Position numbers and translations under genes: made by a program. A DNA stretch of 64,000 bases, taken from the NCBI GenBank assembly GCA_014649555.1, contig BMTG01000010.1:285144-349143 (forward strand), given 5' to 3'. Shown piece by piece: positions 38,220 through 47,151 of this stretch (the first letter of the stretch is position 1; every line of letters starts with the position of its first letter). The notes under the pieces were generated by a model. The model made no database searches. It was given only the letters and a program-made list of their open reading frames with translations, and was not told the DNA's origin. Source of the DNA: Streptomyces globisporus (lineage in GTDB: Bacteria > Actinomycetota > Actinomycetes > Streptomycetales > Streptomycetaceae).

Positions 38220-38482
38220 AGGGACTCCTTCTGCTGGAACGTTCGCTGCGACGGTGACGGGCGGACAGACAGCGGGAAAGCGCTGTCTGCCCGTCACCGT
38301 GGCGTACTTGTCTGACACGGAAGCGGAGGAGATCGAGTGGCCACTCGCACCCCTTCAGACGGGCTCACCGGGCGAAGGGTTGTGCCGGGTAGGCCAGTTC
38401 ACGCTCGCGCCGCCCTCTAGGGTTTCTCCGCGGTACCGGTGATCTGCCGGTGGTCCGCCGGTGGATTCCGAGGGACGGTGCG

Positions 38483-39061
38483 ATGACGACCGAGGTACGA
38501 ACGGTGCAGGCCGGCGCGGTGATCCGGTACGTCGGCGGCATCCGCGACGTGTACGCGAGCGCCTTCTCCGCCCCGCCCTGGCACGAGGATCCGGCGGGGG
38601 CCGACCTCTATGCGGAACGGCTCGCCCGGGACGCGCTCCGGCCCGGGTTCACGGCGGCGGTGGCGACGGCCGGAGGGACGGTAACCGGTTTCGCCACGGC
38701 CTGGATCACCCCGGAGGTCTTTCCGGCCGACCGCAGTTACGGGCAGGTCGCGGAGGCCCTCGGGCCGGGGCGTACGCGGGCGTGGCTGTGCGGCGCGTTG
38801 GAGGTGAACGAGCTGGCGGTCGCCCCGGAGGCACACGGCGGCGGGCTCGGTGCGGCGCTGCTGGACGCGGTGACGGGGCCCGCCCCGGGCGGCCGTTGCT
38901 GGCTGCTGACCTCCGTGCGGGCCGAGGCGGCCCTGCGCCTGTACGAGCGGACCGGCTGGCAGCGGGTCGGTACACCCGTGCCGGGGAAGGCCGCCCTGGT
39001 GGTGCTGCTCGGCCCCCGGCATCCGGGGCGGGAGGAGGCCGGGGGCGGGGACGGCCGGTAG
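38483..39061 (+). CDS. GNAT N-acetyltransferase
   Basis: A 192-residue acetyltransferase. The acetyl-CoA-binding core is LEVNELAVAPEAHGGGLGAALL followed by WLLTSVRAEAALRLYERTGW, as in GNAT enzymes. Substrate unknown. ATG 38483 follows GAGGGAC. It converges on the DUF1772 gene with a 15-bp gap. Confidence 0.85.
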   Translation: MTTEVRTVQAGAVIRYVGGIRDVYASAFSAPPWHEDPAGADLYAERLARDALRPGFTAAVATAGGTVTGFATAWITPEVFPADRSYGQVAEALGPGRTRAWLCGALEVNELAVAPEAHGGGLGAALLDAVTGPAPGGRCWLLTSVRAEAALRLYERTGWQRVGTPVPGKAALVVLLGPRHPGREEAGGGDGR

Positions 39062-39076
39062 ACCCGCCCCGGGGCC

Positions 39077-39544
39077 CTACAGCGCGACGGCCAGCAGCAC
39101 GAACGCCGCCAGCGAGAGCACCGTGCGCACCCGGTGCAGCATGTTCCAGCGGGACTCGAAGGCCGCGCGGGCCGCGCTGTCGTCGCCGCCCTCGGAGGCG
39201 GCGAGGGCGTTGTTGAGCGGGATGTTCCCGGCGACGGTGATCAGATGGCCCACGACCGAACAGATCAGCGCCGCCAGGATGGCCGGACCCGCCACCCCGT
39301 CGTGCTCGCCGAGGCCCATGAAGAACGCGGCGGCGGGCAGCGCGACGACGCCGAGGAACAGGACCAGGAAGACCGGGCCGGGGACCTTCTCGTTGAAGCG
39401 GCGCATGGCCGCGGAGAACTGCTCGTCCGTCAGTTCGGCGAGGCCGGGCATGATCCCGGTCAGGAAGGTCAGCATGAAGCCCGCGTAGAGGCCGGTGACG
39501 ATCGTGGCGAGCACCACGAGGAGGGAGGTCATGGCGGACATCAT
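39077..39544 (-). CDS. DUF1772 (anthrone-oxygenase-like) membrane protein
   Basis: A 155-residue membrane protein with four helices: TSLLVVLATIVTGLYAGFML, VFLVLFLGVVALPAAAFFMG, ILAALICSVVGHLITVAGN and a C-terminal helix. The pattern TVAGNIPLNNALA...FESRWNMLH...RT is characteristic of DUF1772, a family that includes some anthrone oxygenases. Function here is unknown. Starts at 39544, 39541 or 39532 are all possible; none has a strong ribosome-binding site. Confidence 0.8.
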   Translation of the reverse strand: MMSAMTSLLVVLATIVTGLYAGFMLTFLTGIMPGLAELTDEQFSAAMRRFNEKVPGPVFLVLFLGVVALPAAAFFMGLGEHDGVAGPAILAALICSVVGHLITVAGNIPLNNALAASEGGDDSAARAAFESRWNMLHRVRTVLSLAAFVLLAVAL

Positions 39545-39699
39545 GGCCCGGGAGGCCGGTTCGCAGGACGCATTTTCGAGCGACCGCGCAGCCCGACGCG
39601 CCCGCCCGCACCGGGGGCGGGCCCGGTGCGGGCGGGGTCGGGAGCACGCGGCCCCCGGCCCGCACCGTCCCCGGTCCGGGCCGATGCGGGCGATCCGCC

Positions 39700-41412
39700 T
39701 CAGCCGATCTCGCCCTCGCTCGGTTCCGGTTCGTCGTCCGTCCCGGCTCCGCGCCGGAGCCGGTCCGCCTGGCCGATGGCCGTGGCCAGTTTCTCCACCG
39801 CGCTGTCCTCCGTCGACTCCGCCAGTCCGGATGCCCGGGAGGCGAGTTCGCCGAGCCGGGGCGCGCCGGGCAGGTCGCCTCCGCGCAGCTGGTCGGCGAA
39901 ATAGGCGGCCACGGCGGCGACTTGGAGCCGGTCGTTCTCGCCGCCCCAGAGGTTTCCGTCGACCGCCCCGGTCGTGACGGTCCCGGTCTCCTCCTGGGCC
40001 TCGCGGGTCTTGGGGTCGAGCCAGCGGACCGTCGCCCTGGCCACCGTGCCGGACGCGCCCTCGCGCAGCCGTACGGCGTACAGAGCGGTCACGGTATGGC
40101 CGGGGCCGACCTCGCCGCCGTCGACGCTGTCGTCACGGAAGTCCTCGTCGGCGACCTTGCGGTTCTCGTAGCCGATCAGCCGGAACTGCTGCACGTTCTT
40201 CCGGTCGAACGCCACCTGGGCCTTGGCGTCACGGGCCCGGATCTCCAGGTGGGCGGGAAGCTGGTCGACGAAGACCTTGCGGGCCTGCGTCTCGTCGCCG
40301 ACGTACGTGGTGTTCCCGTCGCCCTTGTTCGTGAGCTGCTCCATGAACGCGTCGCCGTAGTCGCTGCCGACACCGACGCCGAAGAGGGTGATGCCGTACT
40401 CGCGACGAGCCGAGTCGATCTTCTTCAGGATGCCTTCGGCCTCGGTGTCGCCGGTGTTGGCGAGGGCATCGGAGAGGAGCACGACCCGGTTGGTGGCGCC
40501 TTCGCGGTGGCCCTCGACCGACTCCTCGTAGCCGCGAGTGATGCCCGCCTCGACGTTGGTGGACTGGGCCGGCTCCATCTCCGCCACCACGTCCTTGATC
40601 CGGTTCCGGTTGCCCTTGACCCGGGTCATCGGCAGCCGGGTCTCCGCCTCGTTGCTGAAGGTGACCAGGGAGAGGGAGTCGTCGTCGCGCAGTTCGTCGG
40701 TGAGGATGGTCAGGGACTTCCGGACCAGGTCCAGGCGGCCGGTCTCGGACATGGACCCCGAGATGTCGACGACGAACGTCAGCGCGGCGGGCGGCCGTTC
40801 GGAGGCGGGCGGCGACGCCTTCGTGGCCAGGCCGACCCGCAGCAGCGACCAGTCGGAGGCTCCGGTTCCGCCTCCCCCGCCCGTCCCTGAGCCGATCCGC
40901 GCTCCGTCGACGTTGACCGAGAATCCGTTGCCCTCGGGCCGTTCGTACCCCTGGCGGAAGCTGTTGACGAACTCCTCGGGGCGTACGTCCTCGGCCGCGG
41001 GCAGCCGGCCGTCGCCGAGGGTGCGGCGCGCATAGCCGTAGCTGGCGGTGTCCACGTCCAGGGCGAAGGTGGAGAGGTAGTCGGGCGCCTTGACGTCCGG
41101 CGCGGCGGAGGCCCCGGACTCGGCGTCCCCCTCCGGTGCGGCCGACCGGCCGGTCTCGGGCGCCACCGCGTCCGGCGCGGGCTGTCCGCCGCCGGTCGAG
41201 CTCTGTCCCTTGCGCGAGCCGGAGCTCACATCGCGCGTGCTGCTCGATCCGCCGTCGGAGGCGCTGCAAGCGCTGAGCGCCATGGCACCCGCGAGCAGGA
41301 GCGCCACGGCCCCCGCCCGGCGGCCTCCTGCCCGGCTCCCCACCGGGCCTCTCGCCGGGCTTCCCGCCGGGTCTCCCGCCCGCTTCTCATGTCGTCGGCC
41401 GGCCTGGTTCAT
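39700..41412 (-). CDS. VWA-domain lipoprotein, YfbK-like
   Basis: A 570-residue lipoprotein. The lipobox is LSAC with Cys49 after a hydrophobic stretch. A disordered Ser/Gly/Pro-rich region leads to a VWA N-terminal domain (ALDVDTASYGYARRTLGDG), a VWA domain with intact MIDAS DISGSM (Asp216, Ser218, Ser220), and a C-terminal DUF3520-type region ending in an acidic tail. This architecture matches YfbK/Ca-activated chloride channel-like proteins on the outer face of the membrane. Function is not established. ATG 41412 has a GTGGGGGG tract upstream. Confidence 0.88.
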   Translation of the reverse strand: MNQAGRRHEKRAGDPAGSPARGPVGSRAGGRRAGAVALLLAGAMALSACSASDGGSSSTRDVSSGSRKGQSSTGGGQPAPDAVAPETGRSAAPEGDAESGASAAPDVKAPDYLSTFALDVDTASYGYARRTLGDGRLPAAEDVRPEEFVNSFRQGYERPEGNGFSVNVDGARIGSGTGGGGGTGASDWSLLRVGLATKASPPASERPPAALTFVVDISGSMSETGRLDLVRKSLTILTDELRDDDSLSLVTFSNEAETRLPMTRVKGNRNRIKDVVAEMEPAQSTNVEAGITRGYEESVEGHREGATNRVVLLSDALANTGDTEAEGILKKIDSARREYGITLFGVGVGSDYGDAFMEQLTNKGDGNTTYVGDETQARKVFVDQLPAHLEIRARDAKAQVAFDRKNVQQFRLIGYENRKVADEDFRDDSVDGGEVGPGHTVTALYAVRLREGASGTVARATVRWLDPKTREAQEETGTVTTGAVDGNLWGGENDRLQVAAVAAYFADQLRGGDLPGAPRLGELASRASGLAESTEDSAVEKLATAIGQADRLRRGAGTDDEPEPSEGEIG

Positions 41413-41550
41413 GCGTAACCCCCCACGTCGTCACAGTGTCCTCGACACCTGTGAATGTGACGTACGGGGCTGCCGACCGGAGTCGACGAAAGCGTTGCGG
41501 AACCATCTCGATGCGGCAACAGCGGGCGGGAAACCGGCGGAACATCAGGT

Positions 41551-42462
41551 TCAGGACACGATGTCCTTACGACTGAACCCGCGGAAGGCCAGCGCGAACA
41601 GGATCAGGGCATAGGTCACTGATACGGCCGCGCCCTTGATCATGCCGCCCCACTCCAACTGCGGCTGGAGCGCGTCGGCCCAGGCGAACTGCCAGTGCGC
41701 GGGCAGGAAGTCGCGCCAGGAGCCGAGTGCGGTCACCGCGTCGAGCACATTGCCGACGATGGTGAGGAAGACCGCGCCGCCGACCGCGCCGAGCGGCGCG
41801 TCCGTCTTGGTGGAGAGCCAGAACGCCAGCCCCGCCGTGACCAGTTGGGAGACGAAGATGAACGCCACGACGAGCGCGAGGCGCGGCACGGTGTCCCCGG
41901 CGGACAGGGCTCCCCCGGTCGGCAGTTTCAGCGGCCCCCACCCGTAGGCCGCCGTCCCCGCCGCCAGCGCGACGACCGGCAGCAGCACCATCGCGGCGAG
42001 GCTGAAGCCGAGCGCGACGACGAGCTTGGACCACAGCAGCCGTACGCGCGGCACCGGCGCGGCGAGCAGATAGCGCAGGGACGACCAGCTCGCCTCGGAG
42101 GCCACGGTGTCCCCGCAGAACAGGGCCACCGGGATCACCAGCAAAAAACCGGCCGAGACGAACAGCGAGGTGGCCGCGAAGTTGGCCGCGGACTCGGTCG
42201 CCACATCCATCAGGTTGATCCGGCTGCCGCCGCCCCGCCCTCCGCCGCCGTCCTCGCCGTCCGGCGTGCCGCCGATCGCGAAGGCGATGATCAGGATGAA
42301 GGGGAGGGCGGTGAGCACCCCGCCCATGAGCAGGGTGCGGCGGCGGCGCAGCTGCCGCATGGCCTCGACGCGGAGCGGAAGCGTCCGCCCGGCGCGGTAG
42401 CCCGCAGCCTCCGGGTGTTCGCTCGCCACCCGGGCCTCGGGCGGCTGGACGGGGGCGCTCAT
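41551..42462 (-). CDS. ABC-2 type transporter permease
   Basis: A 303-residue membrane protein with about six helices. It begins with a cytosolic region and LRVEAMRQLRRRRTLLMGGV, then a Gly-rich extracytoplasmic loop, a helix followed by FCGDTVASEASWSSLRYLL (the coupling segment typical of ABC-2 permeases), and LLAAPVPRVRLLWSK. The start overlaps the stop of the hydrolase-ATPase fusion (ATGA), so they form one exporter. Confidence 0.88.
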   Translation of the reverse strand: MSAPVQPPEARVASEHPEAAGYRAGRTLPLRVEAMRQLRRRRTLLMGGVLTALPFILIIAFAIGGTPDGEDGGGGRGGGSRINLMDVATESAANFAATSLFVSAGFLLVIPVALFCGDTVASEASWSSLRYLLAAPVPRVRLLWSKLVVALGFSLAAMVLLPVVALAAGTAAYGWGPLKLPTGGALSAGDTVPRLALVVAFIFVSQLVTAGLAFWLSTKTDAPLGAVGGAVFLTIVGNVLDAVTALGSWRDFLPAHWQFAWADALQPQLEWGGMIKGAAVSVTYALILFALAFRGFSRKDIVS

Positions 42463-45113
42463 GCTGCTCCTCCGGAGATCAGGGTGAGGAAGGCGTCCTC
42501 CAGGCGGCGGTGCGGTCCGACGCCGGTGACCGGGACGTCGAGCCGGACCAGGTCGGCGACGAGCCGCGAGGTGGTGGCCCCGTCCAGGCGGACGAGCAGC
42601 CCGCGCCGGTCGTCGGTGGCGACGGCGGAGCCGATGCCCGGCAGGGCGGCGATCTTCTCCGCGAGCGGTTCGGACACCTCCTCTGCCGTGGTCACCAGGA
42701 TCATGTCGCCGGAGCCGGTGATCTCGGCGACCGGACCGGCCTGCACGAGCCGGCCCCGGTCCATGACGACCAGGTGGGTGCAGGACTGCTCGACCTCCGA
42801 GAGGAGGTGGCTGGAGACGATGACGGTCCGGCCCCCGGCCGCGTACCGGATCATCACGTCCCGCATCTCGCGGATCTGCGGCGGGTCGAGCCCGTTGGTC
42901 GGCTCGTCGAGGATCAGCAGGTCCGGCATGCCGAGCATGGCCTGCGCGATGGCGAGCCGCTGCCGCATGCCCTGTGAGTACGTCCGTACGGCACGGGCCA
43001 GCGCGTCGCCGAGGCCCGCGATCTCCAGAGCTTCGTCGATGTGGGAGTCCTCGGCGGGGCGGCCGGTGGCCTGCCAGTACAGGTCGAGGTTGGCGCGCCC
43101 GGAGAGGTGCGGCAGGAAGCCCGCGCCCTCCACGAACGCCCCGACCCGGGACAGCACCGGGGCGCCGGGCCGGATGGCCTGCCCGAAGACGCGGATCTCG
43201 CCCTCGTCGGGGGTGATGAGCCCCATGAGCATCCGCAGCGTGGTCGTCTTGCCCGCGCCGTTGGGCCCGAGGAGCCCGAGCACCTGGCCCTTCTCGACGC
43301 GGAAGGACAGCTCGCGCACGGCGTACCGGTCGACGGACTTGGCGTACTTCTTCGAGAGCCCGGTGATCTGGAGCGGTACGTCGGCGAGTTCCGGGTCCGG
43401 GGCGGGCGTCGCGGTCCGCCGCCGGGCGGTGATCAGGAGTGCGGCCGCGATGACGAGCGCGGCGGCCGGGAGACCCCAGGTCCACCACGGGAGGGCGGCC
43501 GCTGCGGTCTTCACGGCGGGTGCGGTGGGGACGGTCAGCGGTCCGTCGAGGGTCACGTTGTACGTGGCGGGCTCGGCCGGGGAGGCGTAACCGAGGTCCG
43601 TCGCGGAGAACACGAGGCGCAGCCGGTGTCCGGAGTCGAACTCGTGGTCCACGGCGGGCAGGGCCAGCTCGACCGGCTTGCCCTGCTGGTCGGGGGTGAT
43701 CCGGTAGGGGGCGACGAGCTGGTGGGGCAGCACCTGCTGCCGGCCGTCCGGCGACACGTCGTACACCTTGCCGAAGAGCACCGCGTCCCGGTCGCCGTCG
43801 GCCTTGACGTTCACCGTGACGGTGGGTGTGCCGGTGATGCGTACGGAAGTGTCCAGCGGCGCGGACTCGAACCGGCCGAACTGTCCGGGGAAGTCGAGCG
43901 AGAGCCCGACGCCGAGGGAGGAGAGCTGGGCGAGTCCGCCGCCGACGCCGGGCACGGCGGAGATGGCGGGCGGCGCGGCCCCGGCCGGATTGCGGAAGGT
44001 CTTCGTGCCGCCGCCGAGCGCGATGTCCCGGCCGCCGCTGCGCAGCCCCGGGTAGGTGTCGCTGCTCGCCCCGCGCAGGAGGGCGGCGCCGTCGGTGGAG
44101 TCGACGCCTCCGGTGCGGGTGACGCGGAAGGCGGGCCCGGTGGCGGCGCCGGTGTCCTTCTTGAGATACCGGTCGAACCAGTCCCCGACCCGCCCTTCGA
44201 CGCGCCCGGTCTCGCTGTCGCCGCCGTCGTGGCCGCCGGAGATCCAGTCGACGGAGACGGGTGCGCCGTTGGCGCTGATGGCCTTCTGCATGGCGTCGGC
44301 CTGGCCGAGCGGGAAGAGGGAGTCGGACTGCCCCTGAAGAAGGAGCGAGGGGACCTTGATGCGGTCGGCGACGGCGGATGGCGAACGCTCGGTGAGGAGC
44401 TTCACGGCCTCGGCGTCGGGCTTGCCGCTGACGGCAACGCGCTCGTACATCTCGCAGAGCTGCTTCTCGAACCTTTCGCAGCCGCCGCCGGTGGTGATGA
44501 AGATCCCGGCCCAGAGCTTCTTGAAGACCCCGCCGGGGAAGAGGGCGTCCGCCAGGTTCCAGTACGTGATCACGGGGGCTATGGCGTCGACGCGCTCGTC
44601 GTGCCCGGCGGCCAGCAGGGAGACGGCCCCGCCGTAGGAGGCCCCGGTGAGACCGACCCGGGGATCGCCCTTCTTGTCCAGCTCCACCTCGGGCCGGGCC
44701 GCGAGCCAGTCGATGAGCCGGGAGACGTCCTTGACCTCGTGGTCGGGGTCGTTGAGGGAGATCTCTCCGCCGGACTTCCCGAAGCCGCGCGCCGACCAGG
44801 TCAGCACGGCGTATCCGTCGGCGGCCAGCTTCTCGGCCTGGGCCCGGACGTCGTTCTTGCTGCCGCCGAAGCCGTGCCCGATGAGCACGGCGGGCCGCTT
44901 ACCGGAACCCTTGGCATGGAAGTACGAGGTGTCGATCGGCACCCCGTCCATGCGCAGGATCCGGTCCTCGCGCTGCACGGCGGGCGAGCCGTCGTCGGCG
45001 ACGGCGGACCAGGTGCCGCCGCCCACGAGCACGGCGAGCGCGGCGCCGACCGCGGCCCACCGGGCAGGGGTACGGGGCAGCAGGCGCCGCCATCGAGCAG
45101 TAGGGGTCTCCAT
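42459..45113 (-). CDS. Extracellular S15-type hydrolase fused to ABC transporter ATPase
   Basis: An 884-residue fusion. A signal-anchor (about 20-38) is followed by an alpha/beta hydrolase of the X-Pro dipeptidyl-peptidase/CocE type (about 50-320) with nucleophile GASYGG (Ser159), Asp264 in QGQSDSLF and His295 in SGGHDGG. A jelly-roll domain (about 330-525) and a transmembrane helix (about 543-563) follow, then an ATPase: GPNGAGKT (616-623), SQGMRQR (713-719), LLILDEPTNGLD (732-743) and SSHL (767-770). The predicted topology places the hydrolase outside and the ATPase inside. Peptidase, esterase or other hydrolase activity is undetermined. The permease gene overlaps its end. Confidence 0.9.
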   Translation of the reverse strand: METPTARWRRLLPRTPARWAAVGAALAVLVGGGTWSAVADDGSPAVQREDRILRMDGVPIDTSYFHAKGSGKRPAVLIGHGFGGSKNDVRAQAEKLAADGYAVLTWSARGFGKSGGEISLNDPDHEVKDVSRLIDWLAARPEVELDKKGDPRVGLTGASYGGAVSLLAAGHDERVDAIAPVITYWNLADALFPGGVFKKLWAGIFITTGGGCERFEKQLCEMYERVAVSGKPDAEAVKLLTERSPSAVADRIKVPSLLLQGQSDSLFPLGQADAMQKAISANGAPVSVDWISGGHDGGDSETGRVEGRVGDWFDRYLKKDTGAATGPAFRVTRTGGVDSTDGAALLRGASSDTYPGLRSGGRDIALGGGTKTFRNPAGAAPPAISAVPGVGGGLAQLSSLGVGLSLDFPGQFGRFESAPLDTSVRITGTPTVTVNVKADGDRDAVLFGKVYDVSPDGRQQVLPHQLVAPYRITPDQQGKPVELALPAVDHEFDSGHRLRLVFSATDLGYASPAEPATYNVTLDGPLTVPTAPAVKTAAAALPWWTWGLPAAALVIAAALLITARRRTATPAPDPELADVPLQITGLSKKYAKSVDRYAVRELSFRVEKGQVLGLLGPNGAGKTTTLRMLMGLITPDEGEIRVFGQAIRPGAPVLSRVGAFVEGAGFLPHLSGRANLDLYWQATGRPAEDSHIDEALEIAGLGDALARAVRTYSQGMRQRLAIAQAMLGMPDLLILDEPTNGLDPPQIREMRDVMIRYAAGGRTVIVSSHLLSEVEQSCTHLVVMDRGRLVQAGPVAEITGSGDMILVTTAEEVSEPLAEKIAALPGIGSAVATDDRRGLLVRLDGATTSRLVADLVRLDVPVTGVGPHRRLEDAFLTLISGGAA

Positions 45114-45245
45114 CCCTCGACCCTAAACGGAGGACGCAAGCCGGTTGCGTGCCGCCAGGGTGAAGTGCGCGGCCTCCCTGAGAGGTACGGTGCGCCTCGC
45201 CCGTACTCCGGACGCGGTACGGAATTTCTGCCCCGGGAGGCCATT

Positions 45246-45680
45246 GTGGACATTCGCCCCGCTTCGACCGTCGCGGAGCTCCTGGCCGCCGGCCATCTCT
45301 TCGACGCCGCGCCCCGCGAGGAGTGGGCGGCCCGCTTCCTCGCCGCGGACGGTCATGTGCTGCTGATCGCGTACGTGGACGGCGTCCCGGCGGGCTTCGT
45401 CTCGGGCATCGAGATGCTGCACCCGGACAAGGGCACGGAGATGTGCCTGTACGAACTCGCCGTCGACGACCCGTTCCGCCGCCGGGGCATCGGCGGGGCC
45501 CTGACCCGGGCGCTGGTGGACCTCGCCCGGGAGCGGGGGTGCTACGACGTGTGGGTCGGGGTGGAACCGGACAACGAGGCGGCGCTCGCCACGTACCGGT
45601 CGACGGGGGCGGGTGACGACGGGCGGTTCGCGATGCTGGTGTGGGAGTTCGGGGGCGGCACGAACGGGAGTCAACCCTGA
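45246..45680 (+). CDS. GNAT acetyltransferase, AAC(3)-I-like
   Basis: A 144-residue acetyltransferase. It has MCLYELAVDDPFRRRGIGGALTRALVD, the GNAT acetyl-CoA motif, and the pattern ALATYRSTGAGDDG, resembling aminoglycoside 3-N-acetyltransferases of class I. Small GNATs of this kind act on aminoglycosides, amines or protein N-termini; resistance is not demonstrated. GTG 45246 follows GGGAGG by 5-6 nt. It diverges from the hydrolase-ABC fusion across 132 bp. Confidence 0.8.
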   Translation: MDIRPASTVAELLAAGHLFDAAPREEWAARFLAADGHVLLIAYVDGVPAGFVSGIEMLHPDKGTEMCLYELAVDDPFRRRGIGGALTRALVDLARERGCYDVWVGVEPDNEAALATYRSTGAGDDGRFAMLVWEFGGGTNGSQP

Positions 45681-45749
45681 CGTTCGTCGGGGGGTGCTCC
45701 TGACGTTCGGCCCCCGCGCCGGGCGGTCGTCCCTCCGTACGTTCGCCGC

Positions 45750-46736
45750 ATGGCACAGCACACACATCAACACCACTGGCCCGCGCGGCTGTTCGGATCG
45801 TTCGCCCTGGTGGCGACGGCGGCGGCCGTGATCACGATGCTCTCCCCGGGAGGGCTGGGGCGGCCCGGCCCGACCGAGGTCACGGACGGGGCGTCCGTGT
45901 CCGCGTACCGCTCGCTGACGGAGGCGGTCGGCGACGCCCCGGGGTGGCTGGGCCACCTGCTGGAGCTGTCGTCGGAGGCCACGCTGATCGTCCTCGGTCT
46001 GCTGCTGCTCGGGGTCTGCTGGACCGCCCTGCGGCGACGGGATCCGGACGCGGTGGCGGGGGCCGTACTCATCGGCGCCGGGACCGTGGTGGCGTACGCC
46101 GTCAGCGAGGCGCTGAAGCTGGTCGTCGACGAGGAGCGGCCGTGCCGGGCGCTGGACGGCGCCGAGGCGGTCGCCGCGTGCCCGGAACCGGGCGACTGGT
46201 CGTTCCCGAGCAACCACGCCACCCTGGCCGCCGCCCTCGCGGTCGGGCTGGCCGTACGGCGGCCCCGACTGGCCGTGGTGACCTTGCCGTTGGCGGTGGC
46301 GGCGGCGCTGCTGCGGGTCCTGGTGGGGGTCCACTATCCGCACGACGTGATCGCGGGCGCACTGCTCGGCGGTGCGGTGGTCGCCGCGGTGCTCCTGGTG
46401 CTGGTGCGCCCCGCCGGTCTGCTCGTCTCAGCGGTGCTCGGGCGGTGGTGGGGGCAGAATGCCGGCCTCGTGGGCGACGACGGCGGCCGCGGCCCGGTTG
46501 TCGACGCCGAGGCGGGCCAGGACGGAGCTGACGTGCGCCTTGACCGTGCCTTCGACCAGGTGCAGCCGCCGGGCGATCTGCCCGTTGGACAGTCCGCCGC
46601 CGAGGTGCGCCAGCACCTCGCGCTCCCTGGGCGTCAGCCCGGCGACCCGCTCCCGGGCGGCGCCCCGCCGTTCGGCCAGGGCCCCGGCCCCGGTGGACGC
46701 GAGGTGCGCGACCACCCGGGCGGCGACCTTCGGTGA
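45750..46736 (+). CDS. PAP2-family phosphatase with antisense-overlapping tail
   Basis: A membrane phosphatase with about six helices. The conserved PAP2 motifs are KLVVDEERPCR (C1), SFPSNHATL (C2) and RVLVGVHYPHDVIAGALLGG (C3). It probably removes phosphate from lipid phosphates such as undecaprenyl pyrophosphate or phosphatidic acid. The family core ends near nucleotide 46450. The frame then runs another 290 bp, with a hydrophilic Gly/Pro/Gln-rich tail antisense to the response regulator gene and no conserved content, so the true end or a sequence error is uncertain. Total length 328 residues. Confidence 0.85.
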   Translation: MAQHTHQHHWPARLFGSFALVATAAAVITMLSPGGLGRPGPTEVTDGASVSAYRSLTEAVGDAPGWLGHLLELSSEATLIVLGLLLLGVCWTALRRRDPDAVAGAVLIGAGTVVAYAVSEALKLVVDEERPCRALDGAEAVAACPEPGDWSFPSNHATLAAALAVGLAVRRPRLAVVTLPLAVAAALLRVLVGVHYPHDVIAGALLGGAVVAAVLLVLVRPAGLLVSAVLGRWWGQNAGLVGDDGGRGPVVDAEAGQDGADVRLDRAFDQVQPPGDLPVGQSAAEVRQHLALPGRQPGDPLPGGAPPFGQGPGPGGREVRDHPGGDLR

Positions 46737-47144
46737 CAGGTAGGCGGCGCCGTCGGCCACGGCCCGCACCCCGGCGAGCAGTTCCTCGGGCTCGCCGGAC
46801 TTGATCAGGAATCCTGCGGCCCCGACGCCCAGCGCCCGCAGGATGTAATCGTCCTCGCCGAAGGTGGTCAGCATGACGACGCCGGTGCCGGGCAGGGTGC
46901 GCCGGATCTCGGCGGCGGCGTCGATGCCGTCGGTACGCGGCATCCTCACGTCGAGGACGGCGACGTGCGGGCGGTGCGCCCGGACCAGTTCCACGGCCTC
47001 GTGCCCGTCCGCCGCCTCGGCGACGACCTCGATGCCCGGGTCGGTGGCGAGCACGGCGCGTACACCGGCCCGGATCATGGGCTCGTCGTCGGCGACGAGC
47101 ACCCGGATCGGTCCGGCCACCGTCGCCGTACCGTCCCTGCTCAT
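46428..47144 (-). CDS. NarL/LuxR-type response regulator
   Basis: A 238-residue regulator. Receiver motifs are VLVADDEPMIRAGV, Asp65 in VAVLDVRMPR, MLTTFGEDDYI and Lys in FLIKSGEPEE. The LuxR-type HTH reads LTPREREVLAHLGGGLSNGQ and KAHVSSVLARLGVDNRA. It is 7 bp after the sensor kinase gene. Its 3' 309 bp overlap the PAP2 frame on the other strand. Confidence 0.93.
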   Translation of the reverse strand: MSRDGTATVAGPIRVLVADDEPMIRAGVRAVLATDPGIEVVAEAADGHEAVELVRAHRPHVAVLDVRMPRTDGIDAAAEIRRTLPGTGVVMLTTFGEDDYILRALGVGAAGFLIKSGEPEELLAGVRAVADGAAYLSPKVAARVVAHLASTGAGALAERRGAARERVAGLTPREREVLAHLGGGLSNGQIARRLHLVEGTVKAHVSSVLARLGVDNRAAAAVVAHEAGILPPPPPEHR

Positions 47145-47151
47145 CGGGCGC

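Noticed and set aside
39700-41412. Chloride channel function from the VWA lipoprotein's family name
   Set aside because: Ion-channel names for this family are historical; there is only a lipid anchor and no membrane pore.
43041-45680. An 879-residue plus-strand frame ending in the GNAT gene
   Set aside because: All but the last 144 residues are antisense to the hydrolase-ABC fusion; only the GTG at 45246 has a ribosome-binding site.
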